NCBI GenBank assembly: GCA_008921705.1
Contig: VFFE01007669.1
Location: forward strand, 3,921,601 to 3,985,600
Source of the DNA: Burhinus oedicnemus
Taxonomy: Eukaryota > Chordata > Aves > Charadriiformes > Burhinidae
Direction: 5' to 3'
Length of the DNA: 64,000 nt
Shown here: positions 27,601-42,600 of the stretch, piece by piece
How the letters are laid out: each line of letters starts with the position of its first letter
Position numbering within the stretch: position 1 is the first letter of the stretch
Notes under the pieces: generated by a model
Told to the model about the DNA's origin: nothing
The model's database searches: none
Seen by the model: the letters and a program-made list of their open reading frames with translations, nothing else
Translations under genes and position numbers: made by a program

Positions 27601-30600
27601 GTGGTTTTGTTTGGTTTTGTTTGTTGTTTTCTTTTTTTAAAAAAAAAAAAATCTTATCAAAACAAGTACCTAATATATGTGATTTTTCTTTTTTTACAAG
27701 TTTTTTGTGATGGCTTAGACATTGCAAATGTTTTCTTAAAATTGGCAGAGTCGCTGGAAGAACTAATTAATGCAGTATATCAAAAATGAGGATTAGTATT
27801 GAAAGCTCGCTCTTTGTAGGCAAAATGACACTAAATGCTACTTTCTTCTAGATTGTTGCTTTCTAATCGTATTTAAATGTCTACCTGTTATTTCATTGAA
27901 ATAATCCTTTCTATTACCTTCACATCCATTCATGTATCGGTCTGTATTTTAACCTATCGTACTGCGTTTTAGAAATTGCCTCTTTTCTTAAAAGATTACC
28001 TCTGGAGAGACAGGTGGAAACAAATGTCAATATTAAAATTAGTTCTTCTGGTTTTGTATTTAAGTTGACAGGAAAAACAACCAGTTTAACTGGTAGTTAC
28101 AATTTATTGGATGTTACATGTTTAGAAAGAGCAGTTAATTAATTGGATAAAGGTCTGATGTTGATGAGAAACTACTGATCAGATATGCCAAAAAAAAAGG
28201 GGAAAAAGTCCTGACTATCCAGCATGTAAACTGTGAGATAACCGTTACATGTTTCGGGAAGGATTATTAACTGATGGGGTGGTAGGGAGTTGTCCTCAGT
28301 TTTGTGCAGTAGACATGATTTTTATTTTTTATGATCCTTGAAGGCATCTGTCTACATTACTTCATGCCCGGAGTTGTCTTGAAGGCAGAGCTTAAAACCT
28401 ACTTCATCTCACAAAAAGGGTGCATCTCTTGAATAGGCAGCTTAGTTATGAAACACCTGATTTGCAATATTAAATGTATTTCAATTATTTAAAAAAAAAA
28501 TAATAAATCTAGTAGCCTGAGAATTTAAAAGGAAGTACGTTCAAGACTTGCAGTAATCTGTCACAATCTGTGGGAAGAGGTAGCGTGATGTTTGTTTGTC
28601 ACTTAATTTCACTTAATAATTGAGCAGCTGGAATTGAACATGCTCCCTCTGGTGAAAAATTGGATCGTAGCAGGTCATTTTCCAATCTTTTCAAAACTGG
28701 AATATCACAGTCTTGGAGGAGCTTCAAAGCCCCAGTTGTTTCTTTAGAATAGTCACAGTTTGTATACTTCTTCCAAGAAACTCAGCTTGGTAGGATGTGT
28801 GTGCTGTCCAGGTGCCGGCTATCGTGTTGGTTAGACACTTTCAGGAGCTAGCAGCTTGCGTAGGTAGCCATGTTCCCAGTAGCTACTGAACCAGAAAAAA
28901 TGCAAAAGAAACATTTTATAATACTTCAGGCGTAATAAAGGATGATTAAATGCTGTACTTGCTCAACTGTTGCTTTAAAACTGAATTTCTTTAGTGCATC
29001 TTACACTGGTTATCTCATTGATGTATTTTGAAGTTGATACTTTTCAAAAGAAAGAGGTACTTTTTTCTAAACCTATCAAACTATCTTTTGTAATTCATTG
29101 AAGTAAAATACTGTGGTAAGTTTTATCTTTCTGTAGGCAGTATAGAATTACTATTTATCAAAAGCAGTATTTTTGATCAGTCATAAACAGCTGTTAGGTT
29201 GCCCTTTTTCAATCCCCAGAACGATGGGGAGATGCCATAGAGAATAGCTTAGGTTGATACGGCTGTGCTATCTTCAGCTAGCATCTGCATGTGTGAATGT
29301 GAATTTTAACACTGTTACTCGGGTTTTAGTATCTTATTTACTTAGAAGCATCATCATAAGTACTTGAAACTTGCAGGTATTTTTAGAATAACATTTTTAT
29401 TTTTCACCCCTCTATGAAAAGCAGAAGAAAAGAAAAATGAAGACAAGACAGTAGAAACAAATGAAGGAACATCATCAGGGAAGTCCAAAAGGAGATTTCC
29501 AGATTTTGGGTAAGATTTTACTTGTGATCATTTGGAAATAAATGGTTTTCAGCGTTACTTTTGGAGAATATCATGTTCCCTAAATAAAAAAAAAAAAAAA
29601 ATTGAGGAAATTCAGTAGTGCTACTTCATAGCAGCACCACTGAACACAGTCTTTTTCATCTTGAATTTGTAATGTTGCATTCATGTTTCCACCACATCTT
29701 GATCTTACTTATCTGTACTTTTTTCCCCTCAAAGAATTTCTTGGGGTTCTTCAGTTTTTATCTAAATGCACAATTTCTCTATGAGTTAAATTGCAAATTC
29801 ATGCGTACTTTTATGTCAAAATATTGTTGGAGCCTAGACTCTAATGTTACGTCCTGCTGGCATTACAGTCTAAAATAGATACCTGTCTTGCCTTAATTCC
29901 TTCAACAGTAGAGGTGGTGTTACGCAGGGTTTGTCTATAGTAGCTGCTTACTGAACTGTTCCTTGGAGGCAGGATTGCTAACAGGGGTAAAACAAAAGTG
30001 CAAGCTGTATGTTATCTGGAAATGCAGTGTGGTAACTGAACTCCGGGGATTTGAGCGAAGAGTTGCTAAATTTTGCAATAAGCCTTGCTCCTTTGGAGCC
30101 GGATAGATGTAAAGCTTGTTGAAGCCAGCTAACATCGAAGACTCAGACTGGTACTGCAACAATTAAATCGTAATACGTAATAAAAATGATAACTTATTTC
30201 ACACACAGAGAACGTAGTCAGTGACTTAGTTCAAGTCACTCTGCATTGCATATGTACGTTTATATAGCAGTAACACTGTGTTCTTCCTCTTGGTTGTATC
30301 CACTATATGTGCAGTTTCTTTGGGCATTTTCTGTGTTTATTTTGATTGTATGTGGTCTTTGAAAGATACTGTCAGAATTCTGTCATGGTTCTTAAATATG
30401 AATCACAGTACTTTTCTAATTGCATGCATGATCTGTAAAATCATGCTCTGTGTAAAAACATAAATACAGCTTTTTGTGACTGAAATCAGTGTAAGAACTA
30501 GCTTGCTGATTAAAAAGTTGCACTGTGTAATGTAAATGCTTTACAAAAATTGTGTTTTTTCACTTCAGTGGATTACGGAAATCTGGGGGCAAGGGCAAGA

Positions 30601-33600
30601 AACAAGAAAAAGAAAATCTAAGAGGCTCTCTGGATAGCAGGTGGTTGTTTTTTTTAATTCATTCATGCTGCATTCCTAAATTTTTTAACCTAAGAATTTC
30701 TTTAAAACTATCATTAAAGTACATTCAAGTGTAACAGCGGCAAAGTTCTGTGAAGATTAATATAATGATGCGGAGATGAGCTTCTAATCTCATGAAATGA
30801 GAAAAATCCATAGAATAGTATAGAGGAAACAGTAAAGCAGGGTTACATTTTAAAGTGGCTCATAAGATTAACACATAGTTTTTTATCTTTAAGACAGGGT
30901 ACTGTATTTTGCTTGGGAAAATTAATGTTGAGTAAATTAAATTAGCAAGTTATTTAAAATTGTTAAATTGTTGTGTGACATACTGCAAAAGCTCTTAAAT
31001 TTGTGTTGTTCAGTAACTCAAATTATTTTGCATGGCTATTTAAAGGCAAGTATCAGTTTTCATTTTAAATAACAATTGTACTGTGAAAGGGGTAAAAATG
31101 AGTGGTGGGTGTTTTGAGTTTGTTGTTAGTTTTGGGGGGGTTATGTATTTGGGAGGCGGGGTGGGGTTTTTGCTGTTGTTGTTTAAACACAATTTAATAT
31201 ACTTATTTCAGAGGTTCCCGAGAACTGTTGGACGACTCTGGCAACAATCTGTCTGCATCAGATTCAGATTCCCCTGTTCCTACTTGCATGCCTTTCTCTT
31301 GGTTTGGAGACAGCCACAAAGAGCCTCAGATTTCTAGTAGCAGCCTGCACGTTACTCAGAGCGGGCAGGACAGTTGTGAACATGGTCAAGAGAAGAGCAG
31401 AAGCAAGGTAAAGATGACTAACTTGTGCTTTGAATATTTAAGCGTTGCATCTTGATAATGTAAAAACATCAGTGCTTAGTATGTGGAAGCTTCATGACTT
31501 AGTCCTTGAGCACATCACCTCTTACAAATGTTGCTGCAGAAGTTTGAGACTTTATAGCCCTCACAAACAGAGACTGTGTGTGTTCCTGTTCCCTCCTGTT
31601 CAGCTGAAGCATCAGTGAAGGCTAATCAGGCTAAAGTAGCATCTAAGGAACTGTGACAGGGTATGTTTTTTCACTGGTTTATAATGCTAAAAGTGACGCT
31701 AGCTTTAGGACAGTATACTTTTAAAAGCCAAATCTGTTTCCCTGTCTAATGCAGTCTAATGCTTGGAGGAAGTGTACATAAATAGAGGTCAGCTTCCCAG
31801 GCAGTTGGCCAACGAGTTCTTAACGTACTGGTATGTAGGGGTGGAGTACCAGACAGGTGGATGAGGATGGCATCCTGTTTTTCATTAACGAATTTAGTAT
31901 TGAAAGCCAAGAGACACATCTGTAGAACACTGTCTCTTCTAGGAAACTGCTTCTGAGTAGCTGATAATGTTCTAATAATTAAAAGCCTTTTAACCAGATC
32001 TTAAGAGTGAGGCTACACAGTTCAGTCTATAACCATAAAGATACCATCTTTACAGTTTAAACTATTTGAAATAAATGGCTGTAAAAGGAAGAAGTTTAAT
32101 GTGTGCACTGTCTAAATATTTTGTTAAAACCTATTTCAATGTAAGACTGTTACTAACAGTCTTACTAACTTACCTTCACTCTTGTTTCCTTTGGATTTTG
32201 TCAGATTCAAAATTGTAGCTATTTGAGTAACCTCATAAGCTAGGTTTATTCTTGAGTTTCACACTTTTTCTTCACTTTGGTTGTCTAAAATACCCTTTCA
32301 CTTTTTCCTTTTCCTTTGTGTTATTAGAGAGAAATGAGTTACAAATCTAGAAGAGAAACTTGCTGTGTTGTAGTCCGTGAAGTCGCTGATACTTTGCATA
32401 GACGGCAGATACCAAGAAGTTGTCTTTCCATGTTTCCAGATGCTCATTGCACTAAAATGCTGTTGTTATACATTTTTTAAAATTACTTTCTGTTTTCTTA
32501 GTGTGAATTTACAGGCCCTGTGACAGGATTAAGCTGTCTACATACATAGTTTGTAAAAAATACAGAAAGTGGTTTTAGAACCATACAATACCTTACTGTA
32601 ACACAGGAACTTAAGAGTAGGGACTTTTTAATCTCTCAAACAACTCTTTACTGTCCAGTGTGTGTCAGTCTTGTGTATTTACAGCTCCTGCATTGTTTGC
32701 TTCTGTTGAAGCATGTGGTGGCCAAAAGATGTTTCTGTAAATAACCCGAGGATCTTGGGACTGCAAGATCCATGTTGAACGGGATATGCATACACTTTGG
32801 TACAATTTTTATTAAATAGGAATGCACGGTTGATCTCTTAATAGGCTGTAGCAAAGCTATCAAGAGATGTTTTCTGTATAGATAACATTCAGTGGTTTAG
32901 CTTTCAAAGTCATTGGTTCAGAAGAACCCATTCTTCCCCTCTTCAGTCCTCTTTTCTGTCTGATTCAGATAATTTTTCTGAGCGTAGTAAAAGTCGCACT
33001 GCTGCATTTCTACTACAAGCACTCATAATGTGCTTAAGCACCCCTTAATGTGTTTATATAGATGCTTTTTTTGGCAATCAAAAAGGTACAGATCTTACCA
33101 GATTGGGTCCTCTCTTCCTTTCCACATTGCCCTGAAATAATAGCCTTTTCTTCTCATCATTGTATACTTTATCCAAGTTGATTATCACTTTAACCTTCCA
33201 GCTGGTTTCTTGCCTACTGTTTTATTTTTTGTTTCCTTCTCATGCTCCAGTATGTAATTGCTGCTTGCTGCTCTTTTCTTTTCCTTAGTGCCAGTTGCAA
33301 ACCAGCAGCTGGAAGAATATACAAGTCTTCAGCTATATGCCTGCTTTGTAAAATGGTAGAAAGCTGACCCTGTTAAAGAACAGATTGTCATACAGTAATT
33401 GATCCTAAAGTCATACTTGGCCTCTCTGAAGTCAGGCTGGTTTTACTTTACAACATTTGGGGTCTTCTATAAAGATGGTAATGTGACAGTAGCTACTGCT
33501 TGGAATGACTAAGCTTTGTAGATCTTAACCTGCAGTTAATCATTAAGTTTGTACTACAATAACAAGGCTTTGGCTGGTAAACCTCACTATGAAAAGACAT

Positions 33601-36600
33601 TAAAACTGAGAAGGAAATGTGTTTGACCACTCAGCAGAGAGTCTTGTTACTAAAACAACATAACAGCAGGGACAAAATAGTCTTCCCAGAATTTAAGGAA
33701 AGAATACTCCTTTTTCTTGATGTTAACTCCATAATATTTATTGCTTTTATGTCTGTAGTATCCCGTATGATCAGGTGAAAGCATTTCTTAAAGAGAGGTA
33801 AAAGTAGAAACCCTAAAACAACAACTTTGTAATTTTAAAAAAAAAAAATCTGAGTCTTTCACATTGTGTATAATTTCTGTGGTTGTGTTTTAATATTGAT
33901 GGTGTAAGTTATGTAATTATATTTTAACTGTTTTCTGTTTCTGCAAAATTCACCTCTATAAATTACTGCACCTAGAAGGATTTTGTTTTCTTAAAATGAT
34001 ACTGAAGTGAGTCTTAAACTTACAGTTTGGCGAAGTAATGAACTAACTTCGTCTTGCTTGTGAAAACTAGAAACACAAGAACTAAAACCCTGTGATCGGA
34101 GTGTTTGCAGACTGTTTAGCCTTACGAGATTTCTAAATTACACAGTTCTTAAATTAGTCCCTTTACATAATCTGCCCCTTGATTTAGTCCTGTTCTCTGA
34201 TACAATACAAACACATACATACTGTTCGTATTCATTATTTTTCCGGAGCGTTATTTAGCTTTTGGAAGCTTGTATGCAGTGTTTCATTTTCATGGCAAGG
34301 AAGAACACTATGGTGTAAACTATTTGTATCCTAGTACCTTAAATCTAAGGAAGCATACCTATAAAACCTCTTCTATCCAAATTCTGTGCTCTTCAAGAAT
34401 CAAAAATATTTGCAACTGGCTCTAAATCCTTAAAAGGAAATTACTACTTCTTTAAACCAAATAGGAGAAGGGGGAGGAGAAGACATTACAACTGGTGCTG
34501 AGATGCTTTACTTCTGGCTATGTTTTCTTCATATTTTTTTCCTAAGGTCTCATTAAATATTTTGCTCCAATATCATCCTGTCTTCTTTCTTTTTTTTTTC
34601 TTTTTTTTTTTTTTCTTAATTGCTCATGGTTGCTCTGCAAAGGTAGAAAGAGTGAACTGAGGGTGGCTAAAGGAAAAGTTCTGGAATAGATTTTCAATTT
34701 GTGTTGAAATTTAATTTGAGAATAGGTTGATGGACAAAGTATTCTGTTGTTTATGGTAATACTTACTGCATCTAAAAGACTGAAGAAGTCCCTAAAATTT
34801 AGTGTAATGAATAAAATAATATATATGGTAAATAGAACACCATTTTTCAGTCATGTACAGTACCATGCTCCATGAAAACGTAGCAGGAAAACTCAAGTAG
34901 TGGTTGGGGTTTTGTTTGTTGGGAGGTGTTGTGGTGGTGGGCTGTTTTCTTGTTGTTTTTTGGGGTTTCTTTACTTTTTTTTTTTTTTTTTTGACTGAAA
35001 ATGTGTATCAGTAATTTAGGGTAAAAAGGAGTACAAAGATCAAGTATCCACCTCCAAAAACAAAAATAGAATAATCTAGAAAATTTAGGGTTCAAGTTAA
35101 ACTGAAATCAGAACACAGATACAGAAGTGCTCAATGAAGACAACTGCGAAAACATAGTTCTCTTACAGGAGCATAAGTTACTGAAGAAAAATGTCCTTAA
35201 CTTCATCTTAATTTATGATCTCAGATTATTTCTGTGTATAGGGTTATGGTATGGTATCCTTACAAAGTGTAGTTAGTTGATTAGAGACTTAGTGAAAATT
35301 AGAGAAAATAATGGTAAATAGTTGCTTACTGTTTGTAAGCAGTAAAGAGTAGTGCTGAGAAATAAATTTTAGAAAGGCAAAAGTAGGAGGCATGCTTTTG
35401 GTTGAATTATTTTTCACTCACTAAAGAAAGATAGCATAGAGGTCGGGATCTGAGTTGGAAATGGAAGTAATCAAATTAGAAAATACTCTGGGAAACACGT
35501 AATTAGTATTCTTTAGAAGGATTTTCTTACCAAACCTGCTGTGAAGTTTTCACGTGTAGCATCTATTTTTTTCACAGTCTTCAGCTTGAGTCACAGGCTG
35601 CTCAGGTGACCTGTCTGAGGTTGTACGAGTGCTGGCTGCTGGATAAGTTTGAACCTAGATCCTGCTGCTTTTAGATGCTAAGGCAGACGTACAGATCCAA
35701 AAACTTCCTTTAAACACAGACTAAGTGTAATAACAGAATGTAAACAGTAAATGCTATGAAGATTTTTACATTCTTTCAATATGATAGTTCTTACATTAGT
35801 CGTATTTCTAACCTGTATTTTACTTTGTTACATATTTTAAAAAAATAAATTAACAGTACTTTACTCATTTATTAAAAGAATAAATTTGTCAAAATCTTTT
35901 ACTTCAGAAGAATTTTGTGTTTTGAAAATTATTTATCCAGGCTGTCAAACTGCATAATTACTGTAGATTTACAGTGTTAAACCATTTTTTGTAAAGATGT
36001 CCGAGTAATTGTTTAACTTCTGAAATGTTCAGCTTTATTATAGTGGTTTTACACTATTTGCTACTTTAACTGTAAAGAAGAATTTACATAGCTTTATACA
36101 GTCCATTTATTAGAAAAATTCTTCTAAAGATATTTTACATCTATATGGTATTTTTCATATCAAGGTAATTTTCAGATGACATGATTCTGTGCCTCAACTG
36201 AATCATAGAATCGTAATTTGGGTTGGAAGGGACCTTTAAAGGTCATCTAGTCCAACCCCGTGCAATGAGCAGGGCCGTCTTCAACTAGATCAGGTTGCTC
36301 AGAGCCCCGTCCAACCTGACCTTGAATGTTTCCAGGGATGGGGCATCTACCACCGCTCTGGGCAGCCTGTTCCAGTGTTTCACCAGCCTCATCGAAGCTG
36401 TTACAATGAACAATACAGTACAACAAAGTATCTTAAAACAGAATTTAAAGTTTTCGGAAAGCTTGTCCTGAGGCAAGCTCTGTATTCTCTATTCATGAAC
36501 TAATTTAAACACTGATCTGCAAGCTGCTGAAAGCTCCTTGCTATTCCAGTTCTCAGTGTGTGCCAGGCAAAGACAGCCTATTTGTTTCACTGCCAACTAT

Positions 36601-39600
36601 GGTGGTTTGATAGTGGGCAACTATGAAGTCTAAACCTAGTTCTTGTTTTCAGAAACTTTTTAAGTTATGGGGGCACTTCTGTGCCATGGGATTCTTAATG
36701 GCCATAAACAATTAGGACTGATTTTTATCTCGCCAACACAACAGCACCTTCTGGAGCACATTCATAGTGCTTGTGTAGGTTTCAGTTGAATACAAGCTTG
36801 GCATGAATAATTCCACCCAATGAATTTTAAATCGCTTCTCCCCGAGTGTGGTATGCCTGCTGAAAAAGTAACCGCATGTATTTCCTTGTGTACTTTAACA
36901 CCATTTCAGGTTATGACCAATTCTCCACACAAGGTGCTTTTATTGGGGATATTGCTTTAAATTTGTTATTGTGTTTTCAAATTCAGAAGTTTAACAAAAA
37001 CAAGTCAGATGCTTGATATAGTGAGTGTATTTTGTATGTGATCTAAAGCTAACTGAGTCATAGTATTTTTTTACCAAAAATCAAAATTACTAGAATGTCA
37101 CCTTATGACCTGCTTTTCCAAGGAGTGAGTTAATAAAACGTTATTTCCACTTGTTTGCAGAGTAGAATTGTCATAGATGATACATACCATAGCAAGCCAA
37201 GTTGTGAACTTTCAGGGTTAGTGACAGAACCAAATCTGTCAGGTCGTTCACACACTTTAACCTTCTCTTCAAATGAGGTGAGTTTCAAAGTGTGTATATG
37301 TGTCTTGTTGATGTTGTTGTTCACACTACAGCATGTTTAATAGAAACAGATTTGTGTAATGTGAAACTAGATGGCTGTTTCCATATTTGAATGTTGAAGA
37401 GCACTGTAAAGAATCGTAAGCTGTTACTGAACTAAGGACACAGACTAGTAGATGCCATATCAGCCTTTGTGTTATGATCCCAGTTATATCATTAAAATTG
37501 GAATGAACTCTCTCTGATCAAATTGCAGTTTTTAATTTCAAATATAACACCTTTCTGTTCCACTAATTTAAAGCAACTTCCTGGTGAATGAAAACTGCAT
37601 TTTCATGGTTTTTGACCTTCACATCCATGCAGGTTTTTTACCATAAAATTTCATGTAAAGAAAAACAAACAAATGAGGGGGGAGGGGGGAAAAAGCAGAA
37701 TATAGTGGTTCTGATATATAGGTGGAAACCAGATACCTGAAAGTCAGTGTTCATTCCCCTGGAGAACTTAACTCCTTTGGCTGCAGCTGAAACGTAAAGT
37801 CTGCACTTCCGTAATGTTCTGAGATGCTGTCTCATTCAGTGTTTGACTGATGGATGTCTTTGTAAATTAAATCCTTTATAGACTAGGAGGAGTCATTAAA
37901 AGCTGAACGCAGTCATCTTCCAGAAATGAGTTAGAGGGCTTGCCAAACTTGTAGTGATAATGTTGGGGGGGGGTGTTAAATGGTGATTCATGAACGTGGG
38001 GGTTTGTTATTAGCTATCTCAAACCAGGCCTTGTTAAAAATCTTAATATATTCCAGTAATATGCAGAAAGTCAGAACAGTCTTACAAACAATGTTATAGA
38101 TATGAAATCACTCACATAAAAATCTGGGTCGTCAAAAATCATATACCTAGTTTACAGGTTTCGGTAATGGATTAATTTCTTGCAGATTTTTATCAGAGAT
38201 GACAGTCATAGATCTAATGAAAACCAGAGGAACTCCAGTTAAAATCTATCATTGCAGGTGCTCCCTGCAGTTTTGAATGGAATGGTTCATGAATGGAATA
38301 TGTGTTTCTAAAACTTTCAAGCAGTATAAATCTTAAGATTTTAACAAAGCTAAATATCTTCTTGAATATCGTTCTTTGATTAGTGTTACAACTTTCAGTA
38401 AACTTTTGGTTCTAAAACTCAAATGACAGTTGTCTATTACTAATTGTGCGTGTGTAAAGTGATGATTTAAGCCTTTTTTTTGTTATAGATGAATCTGATT
38501 CTAGTGTTCTCTATAGTTTGTATGTTGCTTATGTGTGTGACCAATGAAAGTTGTTTGTACCTTTTCAGTAATTGTATTGATTATCAAGGTCTGTTCTGAG
38601 GGTAATAATAAGTAAACTTTGAGCTGGTTTCTCTTTTTTAAAAGCAGTGTGTGTGTGAAGAAAAATAGATAGTTCTGTTCTTGGGTGTTTTGATTAGTAG
38701 TACAATACATTGAGGTCTTGGAAAAAATAAGTAACCAATCTTACAGCAATTTTGGATATTTCAAATCCTTAACTTAAGCCCTTCACAAGTAGAGCTTCTA
38801 CCTGGGTGCTGCTTTTTTGGATGGGTTCATAAATATCCAGCAGGAATTATGCTAGCCAGTGTAACAAACCCTGCTTCCAGAGGAACGGGCTACCGTATGC
38901 TGCTCTACAAATGCTGGAATTGTTAGGAGATGGAAATGCCTCTTAGACATCTAGGCAGGGGCAGCACTGAAGAGTCCGCCTCTGCTGGGCAGGTACGCGC
39001 AGGCAGTCTGGGGAAGTGACTGCGTGGCGAGAGTTAGGTTGTTAGCAGCCAGCTAGCTACAGCAAAGGCACCTCTGCCCGCAGTTGCTTGGCAAGCTAGC
39101 TGGTAATCCCTCCTACCCTCTTAGAATTCTTAACCTGTTAACATGGTGTGATGGCATTGGTGTTTTCTTGGGTTTTGTGTTTTTGTCTTTAGAGCCTTCA
39201 GTATTTCTGTACTTGCTTTCTGAATCACCTGCATTTTTATGGAGGAGCACACGGTTTCTCATGCTCCATACCTTATAAGTAGTTTTAGTTCTGCTTTCTG
39301 AATTTGCAGCTGATGTTGTAGTGTGTTTGTGTGTGGTGGCTGTTTTGGGGACTGTAACTCTGATGTACAAACAGCCTGAGACAGTCCCTCTGCCTCTGGA
39401 GGGGTGGTAAACAATTGGAAAAAAAAATGATGTAGAGTGTTATTTAATGACCAGTAAGCATTACTCAAAAATCAGAGTTCTTCATCTTATTCTTCTACAC
39501 TTTTCACTTTCCTGTTGATATTCTAAAAACAAAATAGTTAAAACTGTGCTTTTCACTTGTGCAGTAGTTAAAATTTCAAATTATACAGGATTAAGTATCT

Positions 39601-42600
39601 TCCTGTTCACCGTCACTTCTGTGAGGAGATGATGCCTAAGTGTTTTAACACAGATTCAGCTTTTGGTACAACTTCTTTGGGGTTTAGCGTTGTGTCTTTA
39701 CCAATATGAAGTAGGAGGAGTTTGTTAGCAACTGATGATGCTGAAAGCCCGGTGTGGAATCAGTAGCACAGCCTGGAGGAGTCCTGCGTGGCAGTGTCTG
39801 TTAGCTGCTCTAATCCGTGCTGCTTGCAGGAACTGGTGTGGAGAGCCACCAGACTCTGTTAGGGGACTGCATTCCCCTGGCAAGATGAATGAAGCTGGGC
39901 CACTTTGTTTGACGGGAGTACACCTTCTTCAAGTACTTATACTCCGAAATTACAGAAGCGAAGTTGTTGCATGCCTAGCACAGATTAAATAAAACTAGTG
40001 AGTGAGTTCCAACTGGAATAAAACATTTTACATGTTTCTCAGTGTAAGGCGGGGCAAGGGGGAAGAGATACCCACCCACCTACCCCCTAAGGGACAAAAG
40101 TAGATATATATAAAAAAATATATGTGGCAATATATATTTTAGTATTTCTTGCTGCTGATGGAACCCACACGTCTCTGAGATATAGGTCAAACTTGAAACA
40201 TAAAAAGCTTCCCCTTTTTTTTGTGCATTATTCATGGACAATTGCTAGTATGAGGAAAAACAAAAAGCTACCAATATATATTTTGTATTACAATATCAGG
40301 TTGAGGAGTAGTTATCTAAAATGATTTAAAATAAGCATGCATTTTGAAATTCCTTTGGTAATTTATACAATGAATCTTCTTTCTCTGTATGAAGCATCTC
40401 AAGCTTGATAGCTTGGATAGAAAACTCACTTGTGCCCCAGTTGTCTTGATACAGGTGCTGTATAGAGCACTTCAAGCAAAACCTCTTCTAGAGCCCTTTC
40501 CTGCTACTTTGTGAAAATTGCTGTTCTTCTTTTGCGCATTAGGAAGGTGGATGTGTTCACACTTGTTATATCTACATAAGCATTTTAATTTGGATTAGGA
40601 GTTCATTTTTGAAGTATATCTCCTGATTGTCCCCGCTTGCCTCACTTTGATTCATCTTGGAAATCAAGTCAGATGTGCTCCAACAGTGTTCCCAGTGCAT
40701 TCCAGCTGCTAGTGGCCATCGAGTCTGTGTGAACAGGCTAGAGCTATTGGGAAGTGAAAATCCTTTGAAATGCTTGTATGGATTTTAGGACCTCAGCACA
40801 CACTGTTCCACTCTACAAACTTGTGCCTATTTATCTGCACTACCTCCTAATGTAACCACCGTCCTTTGTTTCACAGACCAGGGAAAGCAAAACTGTTCCT
40901 AATCACATGTAGTCCTCTGATACATCAGAAGTTTAAAATTGTATTTGTTCCTCCTCAGACGTGTGTTCCATGTTGCACTCTCAGATCCAGTTTACTGTAC
41001 GATTGGATCATATGACAGGCGTACGTCTCGCTAGCTTTCACTTGCAATCACCAGAATTATTTTGTTACATTCAATCAACTCTCCCAAATTTTCCAACAAG
41101 GGTTTTAGATTTTGTGAGATCCCTCTGGCTGGGAGCTGTAGGTGTTCACCTGAAACTTAAAGGGTCATATCTCAAATCCATCACTAGAAAAATGCTTATT
41201 TCTGTGTTTTCTGCTTAGAAATGACAGGTGTAAGGCTCACTGGAAAAAGTGGGTATCCTTTCTGCTGTTTTGCAGATGTCTTTGATAAGCAGTGGAAGCT
41301 GCCTAGTGGAGCAGTCTGCAAGTCTGATGTAGCCTGTATTCAGTCATGAGCTAGTGAGAGATCATTTTGGATAGTTAATAAACTTCAGGTAACTCTGATG
41401 TTACTGATTCAAGTATCGCACTAGAATTTCTTCTGTACAGACATCGAGCTCTGCTTTATGTAGCTTTTCTTTTGTGATGAAGTAATAGAGTGCTTCAGGA
41501 CGAACAGCAGTACCTTTTTCCCCTCAGAAGCCAACTGAAATTGAAGCAGGGAGCTTCAAAAGCTCTGTGAGCTGGCAAAGTGTATTTTCAGTGGAAGGCT
41601 ACAAGCTCTTATGTTTCTGAAATGGTCTTCTACTAGGCAGACCCTTTAAAATGTTGATGTGATAGCATTAGATGAAAGAACAAACAGTCCTCTCTTTAGA
41701 AATGCAACAAATTTAGTATAACTGTACCTGGAACTGTCACCAGATTTACTGACCACTAGAATTGCTTTTATTGTGGATTTCCTTCACTTAACAGTACTCA
41801 ATAACACAGTTGAAGTGCTACTTGATTCTTTTTGATGCTGTGTCAGGCAGTATCTTAATATTAGGATTGAGCTACCTTAACCAACTAACTGAGGAAGCTC
41901 GTTCACTGCTAGGATACATCAAATTTAAGTGAAAGCTTTGCTGTATAATTTCTTAGAGAAAACTGTTTACGTTCTCCGTTTCTGACTTAGTTTGTGTTGA
42001 ATGTTGTAGTGTCTTTTTGTTTATAGCAAACTCCTAGGTAAACTGACTACAAACTGTGACCCCAAGAACTTAAGTCCTTTTGGCGCTAGAGTGTGTTTAA
42101 AAATATGTTTTGTTAATCAAACTCAGCTGGCAACTCGAATTCCAACATGTGATCAGGTAAAACATTGCTTACGGTGACTTTTCTCAATTGGTTAGGCATT
42201 AGATGACGAATTTACAACAACGGGAAAGCAAAATCAATGGCACAGTAGACCTATTTCTGAATGGACCACCCAGCAAGTATGCCACTGGTTAATGGGAATG
42301 AACATGGAGCAGTATATTACAGAGTTCACAGCTATGAACATAGATGGACAGCAGTTAATGCAGCTCGACAGTGAGAAGTTAAAGGTATGTGAATATCCCA
42401 GGATAGATTTGTAACTGCATAAATTTCACTGCTTATTGAGACATATTTTTAATCTACAAAGTCTATTTTCCTGTTTTCATGGCTTTTTAAGAGAGAGTTT
42501 TGCTTTTGAAATACTTGGAGACTATACAGTTAGACGAGACTTTAGTAATTGATTGTACAATTAAAGACAAGCTGGTTTTAATCAGAGAAAAAACAAGTAT

